From the NCBI RefSeq assembly GCF_050033475.1, contig NZ_CP188319.1, forward strand, positions 1,550,001 to 1,614,000: a DNA stretch of 64,000 nucleotides. The letters run 5' to 3'. The position numbers and the translations under genes were made by a program. How positions within the stretch are numbered: the stretch's first letter is position 1; each line of letters begins with the position of its first letter. The notes under the pieces were generated by a model. That model made no database searches, was not told the DNA's origin, and worked only from the letters and a program-made list of their open reading frames with translations. Below are positions 42,547 through 52,400 of the stretch, in pieces. The stretch is from Cetobacterium sp050033475. Lineage in GTDB: Bacteria > Fusobacteriota > Fusobacteriia > Fusobacteriales > Fusobacteriaceae.

Positions 42547-43117
42547 CATCTATAATATTGTAAAAACTACAAAAGTTCTTGGACCAGGAATTAGATATGC
42601 CATATGGTTCCAAGGCTGTAAAAGAAATTGTAAAGGCTGTTTAGCTCCCGATAGTAGAAGATTTGATAAAAAAAATCCAGTTGAAATAACTACTATTATA
42701 ACTGATATAAAAAATACTCCTGAAATTGTAGGTGTCACTATCTCAGGAGGAGAACCTTTTGAACAAAAGGATTCTTTATTTAAACTTTTAGTGGAAATAA
42801 AAAAATTAAATCTGAATACAATTGTGTATACAGGATATTCCCTTGAATATCTTGCTAAAAAAGAAGAAAATATAAAAATTTTACAATTAATCGATCTAGT
42901 TATAGATGGAGAATATATTGAAGAGTTAGATAATAATCAACCTCTTAGAGGATCTGAAAATCAGTCTCTATATTATTTTTCACCTGTTGGAGAAGAAATG
43001 GCCAAAAGTATTGAATCTTTAAAGGAACGAGAAATTGAAATTGAAATTTCTAATGAAAATATCTTTTTTACTGGAATACCAAATGATAAACATAAAAAAT
43101 CATTTTCAATAATATAA
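42536..43117 (+). CDS. Radical SAM protein, NrdG-like activase type, 193 residues
   Basis: A small 4Fe-4S radical SAM enzyme with CxxxCxxC as Cys28, Cys32, Cys35 (QGCKRNCKGC), the SAM-binding VTISGGEPFEQ (about 65-75) and LVIDGEYIEEL. This is the layout of the anaerobic ribonucleotide reductase activase and pyruvate formate-lyase activases. No reductase or glycyl-radical enzyme is present in the window, so the target must be a protein or substrate of this operon. I use GTG 42536 (AGGAG nine bases upstream); the TTG at 42527 abuts that site. It overlaps the preceding gene, indicating coupling. Cysteine clusters imply function under anaerobic conditions. Confidence 0.85.
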   Translation: MNINIYNIVKTTKVLGPGIRYAIWFQGCKRNCKGCLAPDSRRFDKKNPVEITTIITDIKNTPEIVGVTISGGEPFEQKDSLFKLLVEIKKLNLNTIVYTGYSLEYLAKKEENIKILQLIDLVIDGEYIEELDNNQPLRGSENQSLYYFSPVGEEMAKSIESLKEREIEIEISNENIFFTGIPNDKHKKSFSII

Positions 43118-43139
43118 ATATAATACAAAGGAGAGTCTC

Positions 43140-44180
43140 ATGAGTGGAAGAAAAAGTTCAGAAGTAGCTTCTGTTTTAAAAGCATTTGAAGATAGTCAAG
43201 ATAAAACAATTGCAAAATATTCAAAGGATATTGAAAATCTAATTAAAGAATGTGAAAAAATTTCTGCAGATTTAAATGATAATGACAATAATGTACAAAA
43301 AATTAAAAATTCAAAAGAAGAACTTTATAATCAAATAAAAAAAAATAGAGAAGAATCAAAAAATATTAGAAATAATATTAAAAATAAATCTCATTATTGT
43401 GATGAAGAATATAGACAAGCTACAAATTTAAAAAATGAAAATAATCGTATAGAAAAATCATTTAGTGATCTATCTATTGATGCTTCCAATGAATTAACTA
43501 AATTAAACCTTAAATATAATAAAAAACTAGAAGACTTTTGGAAAATAGAAATTGAAAAATTAAATAATAAGTTAAAAGATCAAGAGACCTTTTATAATAT
43601 AAAAGCTTATTGCATAGATAATAGTGACAATTATAAATTGACCATAGAAGAATTTTTAAAACTTTATACTTCTGAAAATTTAGATGAATTAAAAAATATA
43701 ATAGCTATCAAAACTCCAGCCAGTTTAGAAGAAGCAACTAATCTAATTACTAAGGGAAATAAGATTTTAGGTACTATTGAAAATAAAGCATTGAATAAAT
43801 TAAAAAAATTTGAAACAGAAATAGAACTATGTTCCTCTGTTTGTGAGTCCATGGAAAGTTTAGGATTCGAAGTTGAAATTATACCAATAATGAATGGGAA
43901 AAATATCATTGAAGGTTATAAAATGAGCTGTCATAATGGTGATAATATCGATTTTACAAATATAAAAATTGATGAGGATGGAAATCCTGTTATTGAAATA
44001 GATCATCATAGTGGAAAAAATTATAATAATTGTAGCGTTAAATGGAATGATATAAAAAATAAATTTAATGAATTAGGAATTCCTATGACTACTGTTCGTA
44101 AAAATGGAAATGATATAATCTATGGAAATCAAACAAGAACTAAAATATCTTCACCTAGTAAAGTTAAAGGAAGAGGATAA
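43140..44180 (+). CDS. Coiled-coil protein with small C-terminal domain, 346 residues
   Basis: AAAGGAG precedes the ATG. Residues 1-230 are helical coiled coil (VLKAFEDSQDKTIAKYSKDI, KEELYNQIKKNREESKNIRN). The end (about 240-330) is a compact alpha/beta part: SLGFEVEIIPIMNGKNIIEG, IDEDGNPVIEIDHHSGKN and KWNDIKNKFNELGIPM. The pattern 'DG-beta-G-N-C-helix-LG' vaguely recalls DUF2997/DUF1257 proteins, which I believe are found near AAA+ ATPases; this is weak. No catalytic motif. Operon context suggests a substrate or scaffold of the radical SAM or AAA+ protein. Confidence 0.5.
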   Translation: MSGRKSSEVASVLKAFEDSQDKTIAKYSKDIENLIKECEKISADLNDNDNNVQKIKNSKEELYNQIKKNREESKNIRNNIKNKSHYCDEEYRQATNLKNENNRIEKSFSDLSIDASNELTKLNLKYNKKLEDFWKIEIEKLNNKLKDQETFYNIKAYCIDNSDNYKLTIEEFLKLYTSENLDELKNIIAIKTPASLEEATNLITKGNKILGTIENKALNKLKKFETEIELCSSVCESMESLGFEVEIIPIMNGKNIIEGYKMSCHNGDNIDFTNIKIDEDGNPVIEIDHHSGKNYNNCSVKWNDIKNKFNELGIPMTTVRKNGNDIIYGNQTRTKISSPSKVKGRG

Positions 44181-44181
44181 A

Positions 44182-44778
44182 ATGGAAGAAAAAATAGATG
44201 ATTTATTAATTACTTTTAAAAATTCTTTGGAAGATCCAGATGTTTTCAAACATCTGGACTTCCCGGAATCTTTAAACTATTTTTCTAAAAATGAAAATAA
44301 ATTTATTAAAGCCTTTAGAAGTTTTGAAACTCATGAAATTAGGATACAAATTTTCAGTAAATTATTTTTATTTTTACCTATTACAGAAAATATCATTAAA
44401 CTTATTTTAGAAAAAAAGATTTTTGAATATGAAATTTTTTATAATTTTGCTGAAGAAGATAATATTTCAACTTATTTTTCTAAAACTAAAGATTTTTCTA
44501 AAAAACTTACTGATATAAATATAGATCCCAGTGAATTAAAGAAAAATATTGATATTAAAGAAAAAGAATTAAATTCCTTAAAAAAAATTAACAATAATTT
44601 ACAAAATAAAAATTCTGAAATTAATATTATAAAAAAAGATATTAAAAAATTAAAAAAAGAAATTTTTGATAAAAATATATCCTCTGAAAAAAATTTTAAA
44701 ATCGATAAATTATACGAGAAGATTAAACGATTTAATAATAAATTGTATGCTCTAAAGGAGGATTATGATTGTGAATAA
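44182..44778 (+). CDS. Helical protein, 198 residues, unrecognised
   Basis: ATG 44182 follows AGGAAGAGGAT and lies one base after the previous stop; a reading from 44122 would overlap that gene without reason. The N-terminal half is globular helical (LITFKNSLEDPDVFKHLDFP, FRSFETHEIRIQIFSKLFLF). The C-terminal half is Lys/Asn-rich coiled coil (KKDIKKLKKEIFDKN). It overlaps the next gene by 14 bases. The next gene's product has the same length and plan (globular start, coiled-coil end), so the two may form a heterodimer. Confidence 0.5.
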   Translation: MEEKIDDLLITFKNSLEDPDVFKHLDFPESLNYFSKNENKFIKAFRSFETHEIRIQIFSKLFLFLPITENIIKLILEKKIFEYEIFYNFAEEDNISTYFSKTKDFSKKLTDINIDPSELKKNIDIKEKELNSLKKINNNLQNKNSEINIIKKDIKKLKKEIFDKNISSEKNFKIDKLYEKIKRFNNKLYALKEDYDCE

Positions 44779-45361
44779 AAAAGATTTTTTAGATGGATTA
44801 ATTGGTCTTAAAAACATTTCCCAAATTGAAATCATTTATTTTTCTCAAAATTTTGAGAATTTATTTGATGACTTTGATATAAATAATAAAAATTTAAAAG
44901 AACAAAGTAATATAATTTTAAATATTTTAACTGATTACTTACCATGTTCCTTACCTATAATAGAAGAATATTTAAAGAAATTTTATGGTTATCCAAATAG
45001 AATAAACAATAGTTCACAACTGTTATTTATTTATTCCACCCTATTAAATAAAGGATTAGATAATTATAAAAAAATTATAGAAAATTTAAACTGTGATTCT
45101 AAAAATAGTAAATTTTTAAAAGAATATGATAATAATTTATCTCTCTATAAAAAACAAGAAGCAAACTTTAAAGAAGTTATAACTCTTCATCAACGTGAAG
45201 AATCATTGGAGAAAACAATAGCAGATATTAGTGCTGAAAATAGAATTCTTGAAAATGAAGAAATTGGTGATTTAAAGAGTACCTTAGAAACTTTAAAAGA
45301 TATTTTAAGTTTAGATAGAGATAATAAAAAAATAATTGCAGATTTTAGGGAAAATAATTAG
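44765..45361 (+). CDS. Helical protein, 198 residues, unrecognised
   Basis: AAAGGAGG precedes; ATG 44765 is close to it, and GTG 44771 would be better spaced. Helical throughout: FLDGLIGLKNISQIEIIYFS, LPCSLPIIEEYLKKFYGYPN, then coiled coil (HQREESLEKTIADISAENRI) to the end. No motif recognised. It stands directly upstream (8 bases) of the AAA+ gene, a usual place for an adaptor. Confidence 0.5.
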   Translation: MIVNKKDFLDGLIGLKNISQIEIIYFSQNFENLFDDFDINNKNLKEQSNIILNILTDYLPCSLPIIEEYLKKFYGYPNRINNSSQLLFIYSTLLNKGLDNYKKIIENLNCDSKNSKFLKEYDNNLSLYKKQEANFKEVITLHQREESLEKTIADISAENRILENEEIGDLKSTLETLKDILSLDRDNKKIIADFRENN

Positions 45362-45369
45362 GGGGATAT

Positions 45370-47955
45370 ATGTTTAAAAATAATAGAATTTCTTCTAAAG
45401 TTAATGATGCTTTAAGTAAGGGACACAATTTAATATATTTTTTTGGAGAGGCTTCTCTTTTAAATGATAAATTCTTTTATAATATCAATCGAGGACTTTT
45501 AAATATACAAGATACTTTAAAATATTATTTTTTAGAAGAAAGTGATTATGATTATTTCATTGTTTATAATTCACAAAATCAGTATCAAATTTTTGACTCT
45601 CAATCCATGGATAAAGATGGCATTTCTTTAGAGGACTTTGCTACTCCACCTAAAAAAAATAAATTTTTTGCAAACTCTCCTAAAAATCCTACATTAAACT
45701 CTGAAGATAAAAAACAAATTAATAATGAGGTTAAGACAACTAGAGAAGGTTATGAAACTTTAATAACACAAATAGAAAAAAAATTAAAAGATAAAACAAT
45801 AAAAATAGCATTGTATCTAGACAGTTTTGAATATAGTTCTAATCTATATAAAGATCCTGATTTAGCTAAAATTCAATCCTTAGATTCTTTTTATCAAATT
45901 AATAATTTAACAACTGTTATTTCCATGAAAAATCCTATAGAGCGATTAAAAGAATTTGATATAAAACTTGATATTGATAGTCCAGGATTAATAAATATTA
46001 GCTATCCTAATAGTAGTGAAGTTTTTAATAGTTTTGTCTACCTAGCTACTAGAAAATCTAATATTGATTTTAATATAGAGCTTCTAGATATTTCTGATAA
46101 TTTAACTTCTACCAAATTAACTTTAAATAATGCCATTAATATTTTAAAAAAGGTTTTAAAAGAGTCTGAAGAGCTTTCATTAAATTCTTTTAAAAAATTT
46201 TTAAATAAAAATATACATGAAAAAGTTACCTTTGATGACGTTATTCTTCCTGCAGAAACTAAAGAAAGATTACAAAAAGCCATTGAACCATATATAACTA
46301 ATAATTCAAAACCTCTTAAAAAAGGAGTTATTTTAACAGGACCTCCTGGAACTGGTAAAACATTCTTAGTTAAAGCTTTAGCCAATGAAAATAATATGTT
46401 TTTTAAAGCTCCTAGTTTAGCTGAATTAAAAGGTGAATATATTGGAGAATCTGGTGCTAATGTTAAAAGACTCTTTGAAGAACTTCGAAACAATCAACCT
46501 TCTATACTTTTTTTAGATGAATTGGATTCTCTATTTTCAATAAGAGGAAGTAGACATGGAGATAGTTACACCAATGACATTGTAAATCAATTTTTAGTTG
46601 AAATAGATGGAGTTAATACTGGTAAACAGAAAATTTTTATTGTTGGTGCTACAAACCGTATGGAAGTCATTGATAGTGCAATCAAAAGTAGATTAAATGA
46701 TGAAATTCTTATTCCTCTTCCTAATTTTGAAATGAGAGAAAGAATTTTTAATAGTAAATTTACAAATTTTAAAATTAAAAATTTAAATAATTTCAAAGAA
46801 AATTTTCAAAATGAATTTATTGAAAAAACAGAAGGTTTTAGTGGAAGAGATATCGATGAATTTGTTAAAAGTTTAAAATTATCTAAACCTAACGAAGAGT
46901 TTAATGAAAAAGATTTTAATGATGCATTAAAAAACACAGAAGAAAAATATAAAAATAACTTTAAAAGAATAATGGAGAATTCCATTGAGGAAATAAAAAT
47001 TCCTGACAAAGTGGAAATTATAGGATATAGAGATATTTTAAAGAATTTAGAAAAGGAATGTGCATATATAACCTGTTCCTTAGCTGAGAAGAAACGATAT
47101 AAGAATTTTAATATCAAAGTGGAAAGAGGTAGTATCCTATATGGACCTCCTGGAAATGGAAAGACAGCTCTTGCTTCATATATTGCCCATAAACATAATT
47201 TTTATTTAATTCGAATTCTAAGCAAAAGTTTTGCATCTTTATCCTTTGAAAATTCTTTAAATAAAATAAAAGAAATTTTTGAAAATACAATTAAATTAGC
47301 GAATATAACTTCTGAAAATGGAATTTTATTATTTTTTGATGAAATAGATACTTTAATTGGAAAAAATTTAGACCCACAGGTTAGAGGAACATTACTAGAC
47401 TATCTTCAAGATCAAAATGGAATAAGACATCTAAACTCTAAAATTATGTTTTTAGGAGCTACAAATTTCTTTGAAAATTTAGACGAAGCTTCTATTAGAA
47501 GTGGAAGAATAGATCGAAAACTTTTTATAGATAATCCTTCTATTGATAGCTATTCTTTACTTCTTCAGTCTTTCTGGAGAAATGATAAAACAATTATCTT
47601 AGACTTAGATTTAGATTCTAATATTTTAGGAAATCTTATAGATAAATTTATTGTTCGTAATTTTGAAAGTAAAAATGGTTTGGATAAACTTTATCCCCTA
47701 TTTAGTAATGAACTTATGGATATTAAAGAAATACTTAAATTTAGAATAAGTTTCCAAGAAAAAAATGAAGAAAATAAAATTATAGAAATTAAATCTAGAA
47801 ATGCTAATATATATTCTATTTCTGATATTCAAAATTTAGCAAATAGTATAAAAATATTTGCCTTTGAAAATTCCTGTCTATCCGATGATGGAAAAAAGCT
47901 ACTTATAAATGATAATCTTTGTAAAGAATTTATTTCTAAAATTTTTAAAAATTAA
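45370..47955 (+). CDS. Double AAA+ ATPase (Cdc48/ycf46-like), 861 residues
   Basis: GGGGG before ATG. The N-terminal ~270 residues resemble the non-motor part of Ycf46-type ATPases (YYFLEESDYDYFIVYNSQNQ; DKTIKIALYLDSFEYSSNLY), which often keep an inactive AAA domain. The first canonical AAA+ domain has Walker A GPPGTGKTFLVKALA (near 323), Walker B SILFLDELDSLF, sensor 1 VGATNR and a DxxxxSRLND finger region. The second has Walker A GPPGNGKTALASYIA (near 590), Walker B ILLFFDEIDTL, sensor GATNF and SGRIDRKLF. Both sites look active. Probably a hexameric unfoldase or remodeller acting on a partner made by this operon. It is the last gene, and an IS21 relic overlaps the downstream side. Confidence 0.88.
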   Translation: MFKNNRISSKVNDALSKGHNLIYFFGEASLLNDKFFYNINRGLLNIQDTLKYYFLEESDYDYFIVYNSQNQYQIFDSQSMDKDGISLEDFATPPKKNKFFANSPKNPTLNSEDKKQINNEVKTTREGYETLITQIEKKLKDKTIKIALYLDSFEYSSNLYKDPDLAKIQSLDSFYQINNLTTVISMKNPIERLKEFDIKLDIDSPGLINISYPNSSEVFNSFVYLATRKSNIDFNIELLDISDNLTSTKLTLNNAINILKKVLKESEELSLNSFKKFLNKNIHEKVTFDDVILPAETKERLQKAIEPYITNNSKPLKKGVILTGPPGTGKTFLVKALANENNMFFKAPSLAELKGEYIGESGANVKRLFEELRNNQPSILFLDELDSLFSIRGSRHGDSYTNDIVNQFLVEIDGVNTGKQKIFIVGATNRMEVIDSAIKSRLNDEILIPLPNFEMRERIFNSKFTNFKIKNLNNFKENFQNEFIEKTEGFSGRDIDEFVKSLKLSKPNEEFNEKDFNDALKNTEEKYKNNFKRIMENSIEEIKIPDKVEIIGYRDILKNLEKECAYITCSLAEKKRYKNFNIKVERGSILYGPPGNGKTALASYIAHKHNFYLIRILSKSFASLSFENSLNKIKEIFENTIKLANITSENGILLFFDEIDTLIGKNLDPQVRGTLLDYLQDQNGIRHLNSKIMFLGATNFFENLDEASIRSGRIDRKLFIDNPSIDSYSLLLQSFWRNDKTIILDLDLDSNILGNLIDKFIVRNFESKNGLDKLYPLFSNELMDIKEILKFRISFQEKNEENKIIEIKSRNANIYSISDIQNLANSIKIFAFENSCLSDDGKKLLINDNLCKEFISKIFKN

Positions 47956-47959
47956 ATTT

Positions 47960-48426
47960 ATTATTTTCTTTATAATTAAACTTTTTCTTTCATAGCAGTC
48001 TGCAATTACTTGAAATAGAAGTTCTGCTCCTTTAGTTTCTAGAAGAATATAGCTCCATTCATCACATATTAAATAAATCATATTTTTTTAGTGAGCTCAT
48101 ATACTTTCTGAGCTCACTTTTTTCATATGCTTCAATTAATTCATTAACTAAATTTAGCAACTTAAAAAAATCTAACTTTCTTACCAATATTACAAGCTTC
48201 TACACCTATTGCTGTAGCTAAATGAGTTTTTTCTGTAAGAAAACCCTTGTACTTGCTTTAAATATTTGATCTCATTAATCTTAGCCATTGATAGCATGTC
48301 CTTTCCCCCTTTAAAAAAGTTTGGTCACTTAATTAAAGGCTATTATATTAGGATTGTGTTTTAAATGGTTTTTATTTTGTTTACTTTTATTTTACAAATA
48401 CTTTCTATTTAATTTTGCCACAAACA
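47960..48426 (-). pseudogene. IS21-family relic, right copy (istA start fused to istB)
   Basis: From the IS end at 48426 (TGTTTGTGGC) the minus strand gives an AAAGGGGG site, MLSMAKINEIKYLKQVQGFS (IstA start), then jumps by deletion into IstB: KTHLATAIGVEACNIGKKVR, LNLVNELIEAY, and after a frameshift YLICDEWSYILLETKGAELL and FQVIADCYERKSLII. The right IS end is missing; the relic stops against the AAA+ gene's end. The leader is shared with 32140-32374, in the same orientation. Confidence 0.78.
48090..48118 (+). terminator. Hairpin in the istB relic, possible terminator of the AAA+ operon
   Basis: AGTGAGCTCA and TGAGCTCACT form a perfect 10-base stem followed by T6 on the plus strand. It lies inside remnant istB coding sequence, so it arose as coding DNA. 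It is nevertheless the only terminator-like structure within 150 bases of the AAA+ gene. Confidence 0.4.
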
Positions 48427-48436
48427 CATAAAAAAA

Positions 48437-48469
48437 TGGATAGTTTCTATACTTCATAGAAACTATCCA
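48437..48469 (-). terminator. Terminator of the dynamin/HerA/toxin operon
   Basis: Perfect 14-base stem (48437-48450 with 48456-48469; core GGATAGTTTC), 5-base loop, then T7 on the minus strand, seven bases after the immunity gene's stop. The IS21 end lies 10 bases beyond. Confidence 0.88.
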
Positions 48470-48476
48470 CTAAAAA

Positions 48477-48893
48477 TTACATTACCATACTTTCAAAACC
48501 AATTTCAAAAATACTTTTATTTTTTATTCTTACTCCAATTCCATTTTCCAAATCATAATCCCATTGAAAAACCAATCCAATAGATTCCTCATCCCTTTCA
48601 AAAATAATTTCTGTTATCCTTATTTCCTCCATTATTTTTTCCTCTGAATAATTTAACTTATATTCTTCTGAAATATATTCCTTTATCTCTTCTAGGGAAT
48701 TTTTTTCCACTTCCAATAAATTATTTTTCAACCAAGTATATTCTTCCTCTTGAGTTGAATTTACTTTTTCCTCTCCATAGGCGATAAAGTTTATTTCAAC
48801 CTCTTCCCTTCTATTCCAAAAAGTAATTTCTTCTTTTTTTCTCCAACCATAGTCATAGGTTAAATCTCCCACTATACTATTTTTCACTGTCAT
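48477..48893 (-). CDS. Probable immunity protein, 138 residues
   Basis: A small acidic cytosolic protein: VGDLTYDYGWRKKEEITFWN at the start, an acidic helical middle, and GLVFQWDYDLENGIGVRIKN at the end. The 'WD.E.G.G..' pattern is common in immunity proteins of polymorphic toxins (DUF6985-like; from memory). It begins directly after the stop of the HNH toxin gene and lies last before a terminator, the standard toxin-immunity order. Role inferred from position and charge. Confidence 0.55.
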   Translation of the reverse strand: MTVKNSIVGDLTYDYGWRKKEEITFWNRREEVEINFIAYGEEKVNSTQEEEYTWLKNNLLEVEKNSLEEIKEYISEEYKLNYSEEKIMEEIRITEIIFERDEESIGLVFQWDYDLENGIGVRIKNKSIFEIGFESMVM

Positions 48894-49469
48894 CTATGCA
48901 CTCCTATTTAATTTTTTTTCTGAAATTCCACCTGAATGGGGAATATTATTATGAACCTCTGAAGGAACCAAATCCATTGTTCTACAATCTCTTCTCTCAT
49001 GCCAAGTGTATCCATGTTCCTGTCTTAATTTTCTAATATCCTCTGGAGAACAATTTAATTTTTTAGCCGCCTTTTCATCTGCCTGTAGAAAATTTTTAGA
49101 TCTTCTCTCTGTAAAATTATCTATCCTTACAGTTTCCTTGGCAATCGGTCTAAAATCAGGTTCTCCATCCTTAAAAGAAATTCCATCTATTTTATGGTTA
49201 TCTAATATTTTTCCCCAACTTTGTCCTTCATAATTTGTTGCTCTACCACTTGGTATTTTATCCCTGTCAGGGATCCAGGTAGAATTCCCTCTACTTCCAG
49301 ACCATTTCCCATCATTTTTAGGAAGATGCTGTCCTCCATCTCTATATATAGGATCATAATTTAATTTTGATTCAAACCTTGGGTTCATTTTTCTACTCTC
49401 TATATTTGGACCTCTACGCTCCAAATTCTCACAAGTTTTCTTAAGTACCTCTCCAAATTTTTCTATCAT
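48894..49469 (-). CDS. HNH/EndoVII-fold nuclease toxin, 191 residues
   Basis: The C-terminal motif is GYTWHERRDCRTMDLVPSEV without gap into HNNIPHSGGIS: His157-Glu158, His173 and His178 are the metal and catalytic residues of the WHH/GHE-type HNH toxins. Upstream are GNSTWIPDRDKIPSGRATNY and GEPDFRPIA, pieces that in polymorphic toxins directly precede this nuclease. There is no signal peptide, export domain or repeat region, so it is a solo toxin or an effector detached from its carrier. The ribosome site is poor (AAAGGAAT about 16 bases upstream), hinting at weak translation or coupling to the HerA gene 26 bases before. Confidence 0.75.
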   Translation of the reverse strand: MIEKFGEVLKKTCENLERRGPNIESRKMNPRFESKLNYDPIYRDGGQHLPKNDGKWSGSRGNSTWIPDRDKIPSGRATNYEGQSWGKILDNHKIDGISFKDGEPDFRPIAKETVRIDNFTERRSKNFLQADEKAAKKLNCSPEDIRKLRQEHGYTWHERRDCRTMDLVPSEVHNNIPHSGGISEKKLNRSA

Positions 49470-49495
49470 AATTTTTTAATTTCTATTCCTTTCAG

Positions 49496-52400
49496 TTACA
49501 AAATATTTATTTTTTTTGTAAAATCATTCCACTCCTCATAAAACTCTAAATATTCTGGATTTCTACAAGTATTTTCCCTAATAATTGAATTGGCAATTTC
49601 CAACTTATAAAAGTTATCACTTTCATTTATAAATAACATATTATTTAAAATAACTTGCAATTTATTATGCCATTCCTCTATATTTTCCGAAGTAATTCCA
49701 TTGACAATTTTTAAAATTTTATCTCCATCTAAAAGTTTAAAAATATATTTATCAATTTCCTTAGGAGATTTATCTTGAATTTTTATACCCTTATTTTCCA
49801 GATACTCTTTTACTTCCTCTTCTTTATCCTGTTTTATTCTTTCTTCAGAAGGTAATTTTTCATTCAATAAATATTTAATTAGAGAGTTTTTAAACTCCTT
49901 TTCCTGGAAATTTTTTAAAGAATAACTATATGGTAATTTATTCTCCATATAGTTAAATTTAACTAAACATGCCTCTTTCCAATTGCTTTGAATAATTGCT
50001 GCTACCCCTGTATCTAATTTTGCCAATTCCTCTATTTGATCCTGGGAAAGATTCATAGATTTCCCTACAATTTCTCTATCTTCTAAACTAGGTAATCTCA
50101 AACAAATTTTAGTATTGGTATTTCTTATAACTGCAGGGTCTAACATCCCTGGAGCTTGATCCGCTATTATAAATCCCTCTCCATAGGTTCTCATTTCCGC
50201 AATGGCATTGGTCATCATCTCCACTGATTTTCCCTGGAGATTAGACCCCTCTGAACTCTGCTCTCCACTGGTTCTTTTCAATAAATTATGGGCCTCCTCT
50301 AAAATTGTCACATGTTTTAGTTTAGAATTTTCTCCTTCCCCAAAAGCCATTCTATATTCATGAAGTTTCATAAACACAATTCCCATAACTAAGGATTTAG
50401 TTTCCCCAGAGGGAATTCTAGAAATATCAATTATTACATTTTCATCAAATAGCATTTTTTCCGATATCTCATCCTCAACAAATATATTTCCTATTATTCC
50501 ATTATTTAAAGAATCAACTCTCGTTACCAAGGCTCCAATGTAATTCCCCTTGGCCTCCTGAGAATAAGCACTTCTATTTATAATATCTTCCAAGGATTTT
50601 TTCAGATGTTTAAATGTTGGAAACATTCTTTCTCCATATAAATTTTCTGATTCCTTTAAATCCCATCCCATCATTATATAGGAATTTTCAATGGCATCCT
50701 TTAATATAGCTGGCATTGCAGCATACATTGGCCAACAGGCATTAAATATCTCAGTTAATCTATCTATATGTTCTAATATATGTATATTATCATTGAAGCT
50801 AAATGGATTTATTTTTAATAATTCTGTATATTTTTTATTTGTTCCATATACATAGGTATTTTCCCTTCCACCAAAGTTATTTTTATATTCTCCCTTGGCA
50901 GGTTCCACAACTAAAAATTTTATATTCTTTTTATATAACTCCTCTAAAATACAATATACACTATTGGATTTTCCAGCACCTGTACTACCAGTTATAAATG
51001 TATGAGAACTTAAGGTTTGTAAATCTAAACTTATTTCCTTTTCATAGGTTCTTCCTAAATAATATAATTCCCCTATTCCTATGGCTTCTTTTTTCTTTTC
51101 TATTTCTTGATTTCTTCCAAAGGCAGCCATCTTTAAAACATCCAATCCAGATATGGACTTTTGAGGTAAATTCAATTTAAGTGCTAACTCATCATTTGTA
51201 ACTAAACTACCCATAGATGTGAAAATATCTATATCCTTTAATTTTAAAACTGGATTTTCAAAATTATATAGGTAGTCCTTTATCTTCTCTAGATCTTCTC
51301 CATCCTTAAAGGTATAAACTCCATTTTTTTCAACCCCTGAAGTCTCTCCTCTGATTATTCCATTATAAATATTTGCAGCTACCACACTATTTTGAGGCTC
51401 TTGAGATATGAAATAAGTTCCTATATTCCATAAACCGTTTCCTTCAGCCTTCTCTATTCTCTCCAAATGTTGCTCTATTTTCTTTAATATATTTTCCAGA
51501 GTCTTATTTTTTTCATTTATTTGGAAAGTTTTTCCTAAACTTTCTGTTTTACTTTTACTTGTTGTATTTTGTTCACTCTTACTTTCCCCATGAGTTTCTC
51601 CACTGGTCTCTGAAGTACTGGTTCCATAGGTTTCTGTACTACTTTTTCCTGAAGTATTGGTTTTACTAATTGTTCCAATATTTCCTCCTACCAAGGCTCC
51701 AATTGCACCACCTATAGCACTACCCACACCATCACTCAATAGGCCAATTGTTCCACCTAAAGCCATTCCCAATATTCCCCCACTTCCTGAATAACCAGTG
51801 CTTGTTGAAGTACTAGTTCCACTAGAAATGCTTCTATTTACCGTATCTGTTTTTCCTAAATTCAAACTATAACTTTTAGTAAATGTTTTCCCCACAGATT
51901 CACTTAATGAGTAGGCTTCATTTTTATTTAAAGATATATTTAAATTCATATATGGGAATATCTCATTGTATAAATTTTCATAGGCTTTTTTGATATCCTT
52001 TATGGCTTCATAATCTATTGGATTGGCAATAAATATTCCAGAAAATGCCTTTCCTTCCATTCCGTTGATAACTCTTTCAACACCCTGTAAAAACTTTTCC
52101 TTATTCTCTGATTTTAGAGATGGAATTCCAGTAACTGTAGAAATCTCCATTACTCTCCCATTTAGAATCTCTTCCATGGTTTCCTCAATTTTTTCCTTAC
52201 TAAAGTTATCCTTATATACAACCCCAGGGAAATTTCCATTTAAACTTGCCTTCAATGTTGAAAGAGCTTGAGTTATATTTTTCTCATCCTTAACCCCTAA
52301 GAAGAAATCACATATAACTCCATCTGATTTCAACAGAAGAAATAGGGAAGTATTATTCCCATATAGAGCTGTAAATATATTTGAAAGTTTATCCAGTATA

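Noticed and set aside
42536..43117. Calling the radical SAM protein NrdG
   Set aside because: No nrdD or other glycyl-radical enzyme is in the window and the operon context is entirely different; only the general type is supported.
47899..48081. 60-codon minus-strand open frame as an independent gene
   Set aside because: Its sequence is a broken piece of IstB (ICDEWSY..., VIADCYERKS), so it is part of the IS21 relic.
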